From Aegicerativicinus sediminis (GTDB lineage Bacteria > Bacteroidota > Bacteroidia > Flavobacteriales > Flavobacteriaceae), in contig NZ_CP064295.1 in the NCBI RefSeq assembly GCF_015476115.1, positions 1,482,001 to 1,546,000 of the forward strand: a stretch of DNA of 64,000 bases. Direction: 5' to 3'. The translations under genes and the position numbers were made by a program. A model generated the notes under the pieces. That model saw only the letters and a list, made by a program, of their open reading frames with translations, was not told the origin of the DNA and ran no database searches. Position 1 is the stretch's first letter. Every line of letters starts with the position of its first letter. Below are positions 27,371 through 37,002 of the stretch, piece by piece.

Positions 27371-27654
27371 TTTTTTGTGCGGTTTTCATTGAAGTTTATT
27401 ACGAAAGACATTATTCTCTCTTCTGATGGAGGTTTAATGCAATATGCCAAGGACCAGAACTCAAAGATGTACATGGCCAATAGATCTTGAAAGTCTGAAT
27501 AGTATGGGGTGAGGTTTTTCTTGAGGAATTGGTTGATCTCAAATTTCCCTGGACGATCGCGCTTCAGGTAATTCTTGACACCAATATGCTCATCGTGGAA
27601 ACGACGGCACAATTGGGCTTTATAGGTTTCGGTGTATTTGGTTTTGGGGCTCAT
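27367..27654 (-). CDS. Hypothetical phage protein, 95 aa
   Basis: A basic N-terminus (MSPKTKYTETYKAQLCRRFHD) is followed by a helical C-terminal half containing FQDLLAMYIFEFWSLAYC. Not recognised. It overlaps the holin start by four bases, so it is translated with the lysis genes and could regulate holin timing. That is a guess from position. Confidence 0.55.
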   Translation of the reverse strand: MSPKTKYTETYKAQLCRRFHDEHIGVKNYLKRDRPGKFEINQFLKKNLTPYYSDFQDLLAMYIFEFWSLAYCIKPPSEERIMSFVINFNENRTKK

Positions 27655-27726
27655 TTTGTTTTAATGTTCAAATCATAATTAGTTTTTTAGGTCAACGATT
27701 CCTTTTATTTCTGTGAGTTATAGTCT

Positions 27727-29073
27727 TTAAGGTTTTATGAAAGTCAAGTTTGAAGTCGCATTTGGGTCGGTGACTAACCCTAATAAATCAAAGCAAATCA
27801 CAAGTCGTTCATCTGGGTTTTGAGCGTTGCAAACTATTTGCCCGATATGGTGATTGCTTCCGACATCGCTTAGATTTCCCAGTTTTCGCGTTGTATAAGT
27901 GTTGAATAAGTCCGAACTTTTATATTCGAATATTGGTTCGTCTGGGTCTGTTTTATCAATAACAAAAACGTAATCGAAATATTTGTCCCAACCCAATTGC
28001 ACAAATCTTTCTTGACCTGACCAATGATAAAATGCAGGAAGAATCCCGCTTAAATCCTTATAAATCCAAGACCCGCCCGACATGGTGTAAAGCCTCAATT
28101 CTTGCGGCGTGACATAAGGGTTCCCGTCGTCGATGTTCCCTGTGTCAATGTCCGATAAACTGACAAGCAACCGAATCACCCCGTTCTTGACGCAAGCCCC
28201 TTCAAAAAAGACATCTTGTTCGGCGTCGGCTTGCTCAACAACCAAGCAAAAATTGTCAAGTTCCGTTTTGTTAACGGGCACAAGACCCGAAACATCTTTT
28301 GAAAAAGATTTTTGAAAGTTTTTCCAAACAACACCGTCTTCGCTTCTCAAAACATGGATTCCCGTTTTTGCCGATGTTCCATCGTCACGGATATTCAAGG
28401 CAACGAACAATTCGTCCGTGTCCGAATAGATGTCTTGGGTGTAAGCCCTTTTGTCGGCGTCCAAGGTATCAATGACCCTTTGTTCGGTGAAATTGTCGCC
28501 GTCGTCCAAACTGATATAAAATGTCCTATTTCGATAAGACGAGCTTGAAGGCAACCCCCTTGCATTTATCACGACGCGGGTGTCGGTTGCTTTTAGATGC
28601 GGATAGGAATGAAACCCGACGATTCTTTTTGTTAGCGTGATTGAACTTAGTGGTTGCGTTAAGTCTAATCGATAGTAAAGAAGATCGGTGTTGTGTCCGT
28701 CTGAATATCCAGATGAAGAAGATTGCCCAACTTCGCGCGTCAAGTGAAGGATTCCGCCTTGAATCCAAATTTGACTTTTTGGGTGTGTGTCTTGACGGTT
28801 TTGACCCGTGTCATCTTCAAGCGGTATGTCATAAGAATCAACAATCGAAAGGTCTGAAACTTGCATCTTGTAAAGGCGCGTCAAGCGATTCAAAGGGTTT
28901 CCGCCGTCGGTCATCATTGTGAAATAATAATGTCCTTCAAAGATTTTTGCTTGATAAGTGAAGAACGGGTCAAGGGGTTTGTGCCCCGCCGCTTCGCCGC
29001 TTGTGTCGTAATAAAAAAACACGGGTTCCGAAACCCCTTCACTTCCTTGTTGAATGATGCTTTGTATTAACAT
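27727..29073 (-). CDS. BNR-repeat-like beta-propeller tail protein, candidate receptor-binding or depolymerase protein
   Basis: I choose the ATG at 29073 (MLIQSIIQQ), two bases after the upstream stop codon, giving 448 residues. The sequence resembles BNR_4/sialidase-type propellers: repeated aromatic strands with S-x-D-x-G-x-x-[WF] boxes (SLDDGDNFTEQ, RSEDGVVWKNF) and segments such as FYYDTSGEAAGHKPLDPFF. Propellers of this kind bind or cleave surface polysaccharides. No signal peptide. Its base composition is unlike the rest of the phage, with far more CG dinucleotides, and matches the C-terminal half of the neighbouring gene. Confidence 0.7.
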   Translation of the reverse strand: MLIQSIIQQGSEGVSEPVFFYYDTSGEAAGHKPLDPFFTYQAKIFEGHYYFTMMTDGGNPLNRLTRLYKMQVSDLSIVDSYDIPLEDDTGQNRQDTHPKSQIWIQGGILHLTREVGQSSSSGYSDGHNTDLLYYRLDLTQPLSSITLTKRIVGFHSYPHLKATDTRVVINARGLPSSSSYRNRTFYISLDDGDNFTEQRVIDTLDADKRAYTQDIYSDTDELFVALNIRDDGTSAKTGIHVLRSEDGVVWKNFQKSFSKDVSGLVPVNKTELDNFCLVVEQADAEQDVFFEGACVKNGVIRLLVSLSDIDTGNIDDGNPYVTPQELRLYTMSGGSWIYKDLSGILPAFYHWSGQERFVQLGWDKYFDYVFVIDKTDPDEPIFEYKSSDLFNTYTTRKLGNLSDVGSNHHIGQIVCNAQNPDERLVICFDLLGLVTDPNATSNLTFIKP

Positions 29074-29074
29074 T

Positions 29075-31816
29075 TTATAAATAAGAATCAATTAACGATT
29101 GAACATCTGAAATTTCCGCTTCCTTATCCGATTTAAAGAAAACCACGTAAGACATGAACCCGTCTAAATAAGTACTTCCAATTTCAAACAAACCGCCAAC
29201 TTGAAAAGGCTTTGATTCGCTTGGTCTGTTGGCGGGTGAAGTTCCCGATGTGCCCGCGACCCCGTTCACGTAAACGGTTGAATTTCCATTGTCAAAAAGA
29301 GTTGTTTTGTAATTCGTGTTTATAACGGTCGCGGGTCCGTCGACTTGGGTGTTGCTTCCGCCCGTTTCGTCTGCGACGACCGCCCGAATTGTATTGGTTG
29401 AATCATATCTAAATTGAAGCATCCTTTGCGGGGTTGTACCCCCGCCGCTTTGCAAGAAGTGTCCTATGATGTTTCCGTTGTGCGCCGATTTTGCGCGAAC
29501 GTCCGCAAAAACCGAAATGTCGTTATTTCGCCAAGTATCGGAACCGCTTGATTGAAGATAGTCGTTCGAACCGTCGAATTCAAACATCGTTCTTCCGTCG
29601 TTGACGATCAACGCGCCCGCGTTCAACAATTTAGGTTGATTTGCGGCGGTTGCTTGTTCAATATCAAAAGAAGACCCGCCGTTTCCTTGGTTGTATAATT
29701 TAACGATGAAGACGTTGTCACTTCCCGCCCATGTCGTCAAATCGCCGCCCGCTTCAACGGGGCTTGACAAAGAAACCTTTCCGTTCGAATCGAATTGGAC
29801 GTTGGTTGTCGCGTTGTCGCTTGACCGTCTTATTTCTACCGCGTTAACTTGTGAGCTTTTCATTTTAATCAAGCCCCAACCATATTCAAACGAATGACTT
29901 TCGAACAAGTAATCACCCGCAATCGCTTCAACCCTTTCCAAGACATCGCCGTTGTCGATCTTTATTGTGTAAGGGTCATATTCAACCCCCGTCGCGGTTG
30001 CGTTTATTGTGATTTGGGTGTCGCTTACAAATGTCCATGAATTAAAGGTTGCGCCGCCTGACATGGTGATCACCATGTTTTCGGAAAAGCCCGAACCGAT
30101 GATCGTTAAGTCTTTCGCGACATCGCCTTCAATCAACAAGTCCGCCGAAACAACTGAAGGCGCGCCTAAATAACCCCCTTGAATATCACCCAAAACAGCG
30201 CCGACTAAGACACTCCCATCTAGTCTATCAAATAAAACAGATGCTAGATTTCCTTTATTAGCCAGTCTATGTATATTATCTACACCTCTTTTACCTTCCA
30301 GCCTTACGTTAACACCCCTGTGCCATGAAACGCCTCCAGACCCACGTCTTTTAAAATTTACTACATCACCAGGAACATACGTGCCTTTGTCGACAGTGAT
30401 TTCAACATCAGTTTCTGCATTAACAGGATATACCTTGCTTAAACCTTTTCGAGTTCCTGAAATGGTTGTATTAGCCGTTATTTCTGTTTGTGGAAGAACT
30501 TGATCTCCAAGACCTCCACCAGTGCCACCTGCTACCCACTGGCTGTCTGAATTATCCCAGACATATCTCTGAACGTCTGTTCCTACACCTGCATCAACAT
30601 CAGCATAATTACCATCACTTGCTGTTGGATGTGCTGCCTGAAGGTTGGCTAGAGAAGTATAAGTTCCTAGGAATTTGGATGATCCACTTCCTGCCAATGC
30701 ATCAATCTCATCCTTCAGATCCTGAGCAGTACCAGTATATCCACCCCTAGTCAAATATCCCTCGAGGTTGATAGATGGTATCTCCTGGATCCTGATATAA
30801 TCCATGAAGTAATCACCACCATTTCTTCTATTGGTTATGGTTATTCTGGTAAATGACTGAGTAGAGATATCAGTCAATGGTATGATTAAAGATTGGTAGT
30901 CCGTTACATTGTTTGGATCCAACCCATAATCTGTTCCTTCTATTACAATCGAACTAACTTGGTCAGGGCTTCCTAAACCAATTTCAAATTTGTAATTCTG
31001 TAGAACCCGTTGCTTGAACTTAATAATCAAGTTTTTCCCTGCTGGAGTTATCGGTGTGGATGACGTGAATGTGATGTTATCACCATTCGGTGTATTGTTG
31101 AACCAGATATCCTTCACCGAATCGAACGGATCAGTTTCATCCAATGGAAATATCGCACTCGATGCAGTTGTACAATCCAGTTCCCCACCAACCTCCTGTG
31201 CAAACTCATTGAACACCAAAGTGGTATTTACATCACTCGGTTCAGTTGTATTGGCGGCGACAGTAATAAATGTGAATTCAATCTGAGTCTCCACATCATC
31301 CAATACTGGTTTAGCGGCTGGTGTTGCAGCCACACCATTTATTACTGAAATCTGTGGAACTCCACCAACCAATTCAATAATAATTAGGTCAATCCGATTG
31401 TGGGTTGCATCAGCCGGATCCAAAGTGATCACCGCCTCAATCGGTGTAGTATAGACCACTCCATTAATCTGGTATTTCGTTGCGACAAATCGATATTGAT
31501 AGCCAGAAATATGCTCAATGTAACCAGCCAAAACTCCATTCTTTTCACTTGATCCAGTTCCTCCTCCATCACCGGTTCCTGTTCCTTTGACAAATAGAAT
31601 CGGCACCAATGCTTTCTGAAGATCTGATGCATTTCCAAAGCTTACTCCATCAACCGTAAACTGGTCATACCTTGTCCAGGGCACAATTTGGTGCTCAGTA
31701 TCGTAGGCATTGAAAATCCTAAGCTTCGTGTCATAGATATCAGACATGAAATTCTTATGAAAATAACTTCCATTTACTGAAAAGATATCCGGTGCTACAT
31801 TGTTAATGACTATCAT
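29075..31816 (-). CDS. Chimeric tail-tip/receptor-binding protein
   Basis: A 913-residue protein. Residues 1-about 535 have the codon usage of the phage structural genes, with an N-terminal tail-attachment-like region and a Gly-rich linker (GTGTGDGGGTGSSEK). From about residue 535 (near base 30,210) onward the base composition shifts sharply. That part contains an IPT/TIG-like domain (IIGSGFSENMVITMSGG), then an arabinofuranosidase-B-like jelly roll (VEIRRSSDNATTNVQF, FEFDGSNDYLQ), and a C-terminal LamG-type lectin domain (STVYVNGVAG, LDGFMSYVVFF). It looks like a conserved tail stem with an exchanged sugar-binding tip. Confidence 0.75.
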   Translation of the reverse strand: MIVINNVAPDIFSVNGSYFHKNFMSDIYDTKLRIFNAYDTEHQIVPWTRYDQFTVDGVSFGNASDLQKALVPILFVKGTGTGDGGGTGSSEKNGVLAGYIEHISGYQYRFVATKYQINGVVYTTPIEAVITLDPADATHNRIDLIIIELVGGVPQISVINGVAATPAAKPVLDDVETQIEFTFITVAANTTEPSDVNTTLVFNEFAQEVGGELDCTTASSAIFPLDETDPFDSVKDIWFNNTPNGDNITFTSSTPITPAGKNLIIKFKQRVLQNYKFEIGLGSPDQVSSIVIEGTDYGLDPNNVTDYQSLIIPLTDISTQSFTRITITNRRNGGDYFMDYIRIQEIPSINLEGYLTRGGYTGTAQDLKDEIDALAGSGSSKFLGTYTSLANLQAAHPTASDGNYADVDAGVGTDVQRYVWDNSDSQWVAGGTGGGLGDQVLPQTEITANTTISGTRKGLSKVYPVNAETDVEITVDKGTYVPGDVVNFKRRGSGGVSWHRGVNVRLEGKRGVDNIHRLANKGNLASVLFDRLDGSVLVGAVLGDIQGGYLGAPSVVSADLLIEGDVAKDLTIIGSGFSENMVITMSGGATFNSWTFVSDTQITINATATGVEYDPYTIKIDNGDVLERVEAIAGDYLFESHSFEYGWGLIKMKSSQVNAVEIRRSSDNATTNVQFDSNGKVSLSSPVEAGGDLTTWAGSDNVFIVKLYNQGNGGSSFDIEQATAANQPKLLNAGALIVNDGRTMFEFDGSNDYLQSSGSDTWRNNDISVFADVRAKSAHNGNIIGHFLQSGGGTTPQRMLQFRYDSTNTIRAVVADETGGSNTQVDGPATVINTNYKTTLFDNGNSTVYVNGVAGTSGTSPANRPSESKPFQVGGLFEIGSTYLDGFMSYVVFFKSDKEAEISDVQSLIDSYL

Positions 31817-32337
31817 TTTATGACTGATGTTTTAAACCCTGTGGTTTTGGTTGGTGAGTTACATTCATTGCAGCTATCCCAGCTGTCATACAGGTCAGTA
31901 TTGCGCTCCACGTATCGCTTGAAATCGGCAAAGATGGTATTGGCATCCTCTTGATATTTATAGTACATGTTGCGCTTTTCCTGGAGCGTCATAGGTTCAC
32001 TGTGAGGCGTCTTCTTAATTGAGAATCCGTGGCTTGTACTTACGTAGTTGCACTTCAATATGAACCTTGCATAGGTGAAATATGCCAATACATCACCGAT
32101 ACCTCTGAAGAAATAATTTTTGCTCTCGTAAGTATATGGACCACCTTCAATAGCCTTCTGCCAATCAGATGAATCAGCTCTATTTTCTACCAATTCATAG
32201 TAGAAATCCTCGCATAAAAGTGGCTTAAGGTCAAAATCCTGAGCCTCACGAATGAATACCTCGAATTCCTTCTCATTATAGCCAATGGCCACCTGAAGTA
32301 TCTCTGAAACCTTTGCTTTATTGATTAACAGTTCCAT
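31813..32337 (-). CDS. Phage structural protein, head-tail connector-like
   Basis: A 174-residue, mostly helical protein with the pattern of small connector or adaptor proteins of Bacteroidota phages (early YNEKEFEVFIREAQDFDL, central FRGIGDVLAYFTYARFIL). It lies directly after the portal candidate and overlaps it by 20 bases. The C-terminus is Cys- and Thr-rich (CNECNSPTKTTGF). The role is an inference from neighbours. Confidence 0.6.
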   Translation of the reverse strand: MELLINKAKVSEILQVAIGYNEKEFEVFIREAQDFDLKPLLCEDFYYELVENRADSSDWQKAIEGGPYTYESKNYFFRGIGDVLAYFTYARFILKCNYVSTSHGFSIKKTPHSEPMTLQEKRNMYYKYQEDANTIFADFKRYVERNTDLYDSWDSCNECNSPTKTTGFKTSVIK

Positions 32338-33463
32338 CGTCTAACAGTGAATATTGTTTTATGGTCCAATTGTTGGTTGGATTGATATTTTCCTTATAGT
32401 TCCAGAACAGCTCAGAGAACAATCTCTCTAGCTTTTGGCGGTCTTTGGCGGTCAATGCATTGTAAACGGATTGAGCCTTTACAAGATCTTCTCCTGACGT
32501 GTTTCCTAACTTGCCGGCAACGTAGTCGATCAGCTGTGGAGGAATATTCTTAAAGGCCTTTCGAATGAAATTGCTGGAACTTTCTTCAAAGTGTTGATAT
32601 TTCTCAGCCTTCACTTCATTTTTGATGGTGTCAAACTTGAAATTGCCTGACTTTTCGCGCTCATCGTCCCATTCGTCTTCAAGGATCAGTTTAGAACTGG
32701 CATTTTCTACTCCAGATAACTCCTTAATATTATTCTTGAAATTTCTCTCTTCAGTATCACTTGGAAATTTCCTGTGTCTAATGAATGTGATATCCTCAAA
32801 ACACCGCTGAACGGTACTTTTATAGTACAAGCCCATGTGATACTCGACTTCAGCGAAATTGAAAGCCTTATCTATCAAAGGAAGCGGGTAAACGTACATG
32901 TCCTGCATCTTGAAGAACATGATCTGGCCCTTGTAGTTATGCCAGCCACCATCACGCTCTACTTGTGCCTGTATGACTTCAGGTCTTGGATTGTAAGTGT
33001 CATAGACATCGACATCCTGAGCCTTTAGGTCACGTCCCCAGCCATTAGGACTGACAACGATACGGCCACTGTAACCATCACTGTCTTCCTTGCCTACCCG
33101 GCACAGTTCAAATGGAATGATTTTATAAGAATCTTTTTCGAAATTGGCATTATAGCCGACACGGATAAATGCTCCTTGGTGCCTTGATACACTACCGGAC
33201 ACTTCATTGAGAAGGTCCTCTGGAGAAAAGTCCTTCCAGAAATCTTCACTGAGATTTACCTTAGCTAAATCCAATTCAAAACCTCCACCACTCAAGAATG
33301 TCTCGTAGGTCCAAGCACATTGGGAGGCTGTAGGGGAGAGGTCTATGACATTTTCCGTTATTAACGGTTTGAGGTTATCCTCGCCATTGAAGATAACCCC
33401 AAACCTTTTGTTAAATATCTTTTTCCGCTCCTGCTTATAAGCATTGGGGATACTGGATTTCAT
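32318..33463 (-). CDS. Probable phage portal protein, divergent
   Basis: A 381-residue protein. Support for portal is moderate: the size is at the low end, the middle has the clip/stem-like alternation of strands and helices (YNANFEKDSYKIIPFELCRVG; GQIMFFKMQDMYVYPLPLIDKAF), and the C-terminal third is helical. It ends in an acidic and Gln-rich tail. It lies between the capsid cluster and the tail-tip genes. Portals are the dodecameric DNA gate of the head. No other gene in the phage fits better. Confidence 0.6.
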   Translation of the reverse strand: MKSSIPNAYKQERKKIFNKRFGVIFNGEDNLKPLITENVIDLSPTASQCAWTYETFLSGGGFELDLAKVNLSEDFWKDFSPEDLLNEVSGSVSRHQGAFIRVGYNANFEKDSYKIIPFELCRVGKEDSDGYSGRIVVSPNGWGRDLKAQDVDVYDTYNPRPEVIQAQVERDGGWHNYKGQIMFFKMQDMYVYPLPLIDKAFNFAEVEYHMGLYYKSTVQRCFEDITFIRHRKFPSDTEERNFKNNIKELSGVENASSKLILEDEWDDEREKSGNFKFDTIKNEVKAEKYQHFEESSSNFIRKAFKNIPPQLIDYVAGKLGNTSGEDLVKAQSVYNALTAKDRQKLERLFSELFWNYKENINPTNNWTIKQYSLLDDGTVNQ

Positions 33464-33471
33464 AGAGGATG

Positions 33472-34008
33472 TTATTCTTCTTCATCAGAAGCTTTACCGG
33501 ATCCATTCTCATCAGTTTCCTCAGCATCAGCTGAAGCCTGCTTGGCAGAAATGGTTTCCTTGATATTCTCTATTAATTCGGCTTTGGTTTTTCCAGAAGC
33601 ATCAGGATATTTGGCCTTCAACTCTTTCACAGTTAATTCAGAAAGGTCATCTGGGGCCAATAGCTCATCAATGTTTTTAGGCAGCTTCGCAAATAACACC
33701 TTGCGGTTTGGATTGGCCTTGATATATTTCAATGCAATTTCATCGGTCAGATTTGCATTGGAATAACTCTCGGCTCTTCCTCTTACGACGATCTGTGAAC
33801 CGGCTTTTAAAACGAATTCGGATTTCTTTGTTTTTGCCATGGCAGTTTGATTATAGTTTTTGATTCGGTTGATATAGCCTCCGATCTTGCTCGTACAGCT
33901 GGTACATACTTCACCGAAAAGATTATAATAAGTATCGAAAACCAGTTTGAGATGATTCTTTACCAGTACATCTGAACTGGTTTTCTTTATGAACTCTACG
34001 TCACTCAT
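33472..34008 (-). CDS. Phage structural protein with HeH/SAP-like C-terminal motif
   Basis: 178 residues. An N-terminal helical part carries C-x-x-C (VCTSCTSK). The middle is rich in beta strand (FVLKAGSQIVVRGRAES), and near the end lies a helix-extended-helix type motif (LSELTVKELKAKYPDASGKT) found in some phage head and terminator-binding proteins. The last 20 residues are acidic. Function not known; probably a virion or assembly protein from context. Confidence 0.55.
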   Translation of the reverse strand: MSDVEFIKKTSSDVLVKNHLKLVFDTYYNLFGEVCTSCTSKIGGYINRIKNYNQTAMAKTKKSEFVLKAGSQIVVRGRAESYSNANLTDEIALKYIKANPNRKVLFAKLPKNIDELLAPDDLSELTVKELKAKYPDASGKTKAELIENIKETISAKQASADAEETDENGSGKASDEEE

Positions 34009-34015
34009 TCCTTAA

Positions 34016-34618
34016 TTAGGGAGCAACATATTCGTTAGCTGTAATCCAAGCTTCAGTCTCAGCCAAATCAGTTGGCTCAACACTAGCAGGCATTAAGAAA
34101 ATCTTCTTGCCGGTTCCCTCTTCCTCATTCTCTTTAGTGGCAACAATAACATTACTCACACCACCATTCTCGTTGGTGTTCCAGTCATCGTTAATGATCA
34201 CCATTCCAGATTCAAGGCCAAGGATGTGGTAAGAAAGCTCTCCGGCTTCACCAGTGTCGATGGTTTTCACGATGGTACCAACTCTAGCGCCACCAACTAA
34301 TTCCTGAATTCTTGTAGACTCATCGTCTCCACGATACAGCACTGAGAATTCATCGGTATGGGTGTAGCCATTACCATAGTCACCGACAACCAAACCATGT
34401 CTTGCACGGCTCGATTTGTCATTACCTTCAGCTGGATAAATGAATGCTCCAGCTTTAAGAACCAATGCAGTCACCTTAGTGTTTTTGTTCACCATGGTTG
34501 TAGCCTCACGATCCACATCGTCCCAGTTGAAGTACCATTTTTTGGAAACTCCCTGCTTAGGCTTGTGGTTACAATTCCGGGCAAATAACCCGGCTAATTT
34601 ATCATCACATGTTGGCAT
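34016..34618 (-). CDS. Phage structural protein, unknown role (tail tube or decoration candidate)
   Basis: A 200-residue beta-rich protein without membrane segments, with phrases such as TKVTALVLKAGAFIYPAEG. It is directly downstream of the major capsid gene and separated from it by a hairpin at 34637-34652. Position and composition suit a decoration, head-closure or tail-tube protein; I cannot choose among them. Confidence 0.55.
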   Translation of the reverse strand: MPTCDDKLAGLFARNCNHKPKQGVSKKWYFNWDDVDREATTMVNKNTKVTALVLKAGAFIYPAEGNDKSSRARHGLVVGDYGNGYTHTDEFSVLYRGDDESTRIQELVGGARVGTIVKTIDTGEAGELSYHILGLESGMVIINDDWNTNENGGVSNVIVATKENEEEGTGKKIFLMPASVEPTDLAETEAWITANEYVAP

Positions 34619-34636
34619 GATCTTATTTTTTGAAAA

Positions 34637-34652
34637 GGGAGCCGAAGCTCCC
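34637..34652 (-). terminator. UUCG-capped hairpin downstream of the capsid gene
   Basis: On the minus strand GGGAGC-TTCG-GCTCCC is followed by TTTTC. The stable UUCG tetraloop and T run suggest a partial terminator that lowers expression of genes beyond the capsid gene, or an mRNA end that stabilises the capsid message. Confidence 0.65.
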
Positions 34653-34670
34653 CTATGATTCTACAATTGA

Positions 34671-35726
34671 TTAAAGAGCCGCTTTTAAGGCATAAGGGTT
34701 CACGTGCTTGAAGTCAAGCATGTAGTTGCCTTTGATCCAGAAAGTCTCATCAGCTCCGCCGATGTACTCGAATCTCAAGTCCGTCAAAGCAGCCTCGCTA
34801 TCCACACCTACCTGTAAGAATTCCTTACGGGTGTGCAATGCGAAGTGTGGCAAATGAACCGCGCCTCCAACTAAGAAATCCTTAGCTTTCCAACGGTCAT
34901 AGTTCACTATAGGCTTAAGCATCTGGCCATCGATCATCAAGTCGCCAGTACCTTTCATGGTCAAGTCAACATTCGATTGAAGGCCATAACCATTGGCACG
35001 CTTCACCCATTTCTGGTAGTTCTTGAACAGACGGTTAGATGACAATAAGATGTCACCATCGAAATCGTATTGATCCAAAACCTCTTCGTAGATGTTCAAT
35101 CCATCTTCTGCAGCGAATGTGTACTGAGCAGCTTGAGTGACAGCATCATTCTGAGGCAGGTCAATGAACTGATCAGCAAATTCTGGCAAGGTTGCCAAAT
35201 ACTGAAGCGTTGGGATCAAACCTTTTGAAATGGTGGTGTAGTACTTAAGATAAGTAGCCTCATCCGTTAAGATATCCTGAGCATCCATATCCTCATCACC
35301 GAGCAATACGATACGCAACAGGTCCAACTTCATTGCCTCAACAACTAGATCTTGGATGAACATAGCCAACTCAGTTTCACCTAAGTTTTTGATGTCATGC
35401 CCATTGGCCAATGCCCACTGAGTGAACTGACCCATAAAGTCATCATAGCAATAGTTTAACTTCACCTCCTGAAGTTGTGGGTTCCAGAACTGGCTAAAGG
35501 CTGGGAAATCGGGAGAAATACCAGCACCTCCACAACCTGCGGATTTAGTGGTAACATATTCAAACCCTTTCATGGCAGCAACTTGCTGGCCACCTTTAAT
35601 ACCAGGAACGATGTTGAAGAATTCATTTGTCTCCTGATGGAACAGTTTGTTGACAATGATTTCTCTAGTGTCTTGGATGAATCTCTCATCCGTAGCTAAC
35701 AGCTGAAATGCAGTTTTTAATTCCAT
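34671..35726 (-). CDS. Major capsid protein (probable)
   Basis: A 351-residue soluble protein with the helix and strand alternation of HK97-type capsid proteins (long N-terminal helix, FNIVPGIKGGQQVAAM loop, later LLSSNRLFKNYQKWV, and a C-terminal beta segment). It directly follows a fused protease-scaffold gene and is trailed by a strong hairpin, as expected for the most abundant virion protein. Assignment is by context and size; sequence similarity to HK97 gp5 is not evident by eye. Confidence 0.72.
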   Translation of the reverse strand: MELKTAFQLLATDERFIQDTREIIVNKLFHQETNEFFNIVPGIKGGQQVAAMKGFEYVTTKSAGCGGAGISPDFPAFSQFWNPQLQEVKLNYCYDDFMGQFTQWALANGHDIKNLGETELAMFIQDLVVEAMKLDLLRIVLLGDEDMDAQDILTDEATYLKYYTTISKGLIPTLQYLATLPEFADQFIDLPQNDAVTQAAQYTFAAEDGLNIYEEVLDQYDFDGDILLSSNRLFKNYQKWVKRANGYGLQSNVDLTMKGTGDLMIDGQMLKPIVNYDRWKAKDFLVGGAVHLPHFALHTRKEFLQVGVDSEAALTDLRFEYIGGADETFWIKGNYMLDFKHVNPYALKAAL

Positions 35727-35732
35727 GGTTTA

Positions 35733-36953
35733 TTAGTTAGATTTGGATTTATCTTTCTTCTCGCGCATTTCCCTGGCTTTGTCAGGATCATACCCAGAAG
35801 CGAATTGTTCTTTTTTCGGGTTCTTAGGCTCAGCTTTGTAATCCGGACCGTTTGACTTCACAGTCTTGGCCAGATTGCTGAACTTCTCATTCAAGGAATC
35901 TGAAACCAATTCAATGGCATCCTGATTCTCTTTAAGATCTTTTTTGTAAGCTTTTTCGAATTTGTCGAATCGAGTGATCAGACTATCGAATTTGCTCATC
36001 ATGTCAGACATGGTTGGCTCTTCCTCCTCTGAGGGAGCAGGCTCAGCGGCTTTGATGTCAGCGATTGCTCCGCCTTCAATGGTCCAAACTGAACCATCTT
36101 TGGTGGTATGCTCTCCATCGGCTAGTGCCTTTCCATCGGCATCAGTAACCTGATCACCAACTTTAGGGGCTTCATCCTCGGTAATTACCTTGACAATGTC
36201 ACCGCTGGCGAGAGTTTCCTCGATGTCGAAGGTTTCCTTTTTACCGAGTTTCTTCTTTAAGTTGTCTAAGAAACTCATATCAAATTGTTTGTTATAAATG
36301 GTTAAGTAATTGCTGTAGCGTTCGAAGAAATCCTGAATGATTGAAGGATCCTTCTGTATGGTGGCAAAAATGTTAGGATTGGTGTCTAGGAATTCAGTCA
36401 CGATCACCCCAAGGTCATCGGAGTTGCTGAAAAGCCCATCGGTAGCGGCTGGATCATCCACCACATCAGAGGCTAGAATGCCATTGTAGATGTGACTGTG
36501 GTAATTTTTTCCCTCAAATCGGATTGGATCCTCTTCAAATTCTGGGGTAGGGATGTGGATGGAATTTCCAAACATGTCACCATTTGACTCGGCCATATCC
36601 ATGATGTATTCGAACATCGAAATACCTTTCCCTTCAACCTGAGTCTTTTTGGAAATTGGATCTAAATGAAGATCTGCAAATACCTTGTCGCCCTTAGCTT
36701 GAAAGTTTTTATACCTACCGATATATGATCCAAGAGAGGTGCTGCACATGTTGGGATGACCAAAACGAGATTTAACTCCTTGCTTTTGTTCATTGGCTCC
36801 ATCAGCCAATGCCTTTAGATAGGTCTCTCCAAAATAGGTCCCGTTTTTATTGGTCCCCTGTTTTACAATCTGAACATTTTTTATGACACCGTTTTCACGA
36901 TCAACATTGATATTCTTGGATTTTGAAAAAGTAGGATTAGACCTGAAGTGCAT
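35733..36953 (-). CDS. Capsid maturation protease fused to a scaffold domain (probable)
   Basis: I take ATG 36953 as start (MHFRSNPTFSKSKN), 406 residues. TTG and GTG codons further upstream are in frame but less likely. Residues 15-220 look like a prohead-protease domain (SRFGHPN, ADLHLDP, SDVVDDPAATDGLF). Residues 330-395 are Lys/Glu-rich and predicted coiled-coil, like a scaffold. The layout protease then capsid is standard. The catalytic Ser cannot be pinned down by eye. Confidence 0.68.
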   Translation of the reverse strand: MHFRSNPTFSKSKNINVDRENGVIKNVQIVKQGTNKNGTYFGETYLKALADGANEQKQGVKSRFGHPNMCSTSLGSYIGRYKNFQAKGDKVFADLHLDPISKKTQVEGKGISMFEYIMDMAESNGDMFGNSIHIPTPEFEEDPIRFEGKNYHSHIYNGILASDVVDDPAATDGLFSNSDDLGVIVTEFLDTNPNIFATIQKDPSIIQDFFERYSNYLTIYNKQFDMSFLDNLKKKLGKKETFDIEETLASGDIVKVITEDEAPKVGDQVTDADGKALADGEHTTKDGSVWTIEGGAIADIKAAEPAPSEEEEPTMSDMMSKFDSLITRFDKFEKAYKKDLKENQDAIELVSDSLNEKFSNLAKTVKSNGPDYKAEPKNPKKEQFASGYDPDKAREMREKKDKSKSN

Positions 36954-37002
36954 CCGAAATTTGATTTTCACCAAAATTATAGGCGCTTTTACCGTCGGAC
37001 TA

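Noticed and set aside
27727-29091. TTG start at 29091 for the BNR-propeller gene
   Set aside because: It would overlap the end of the upstream gene. The ATG at 29073, two bases past the upstream stop, is more natural.
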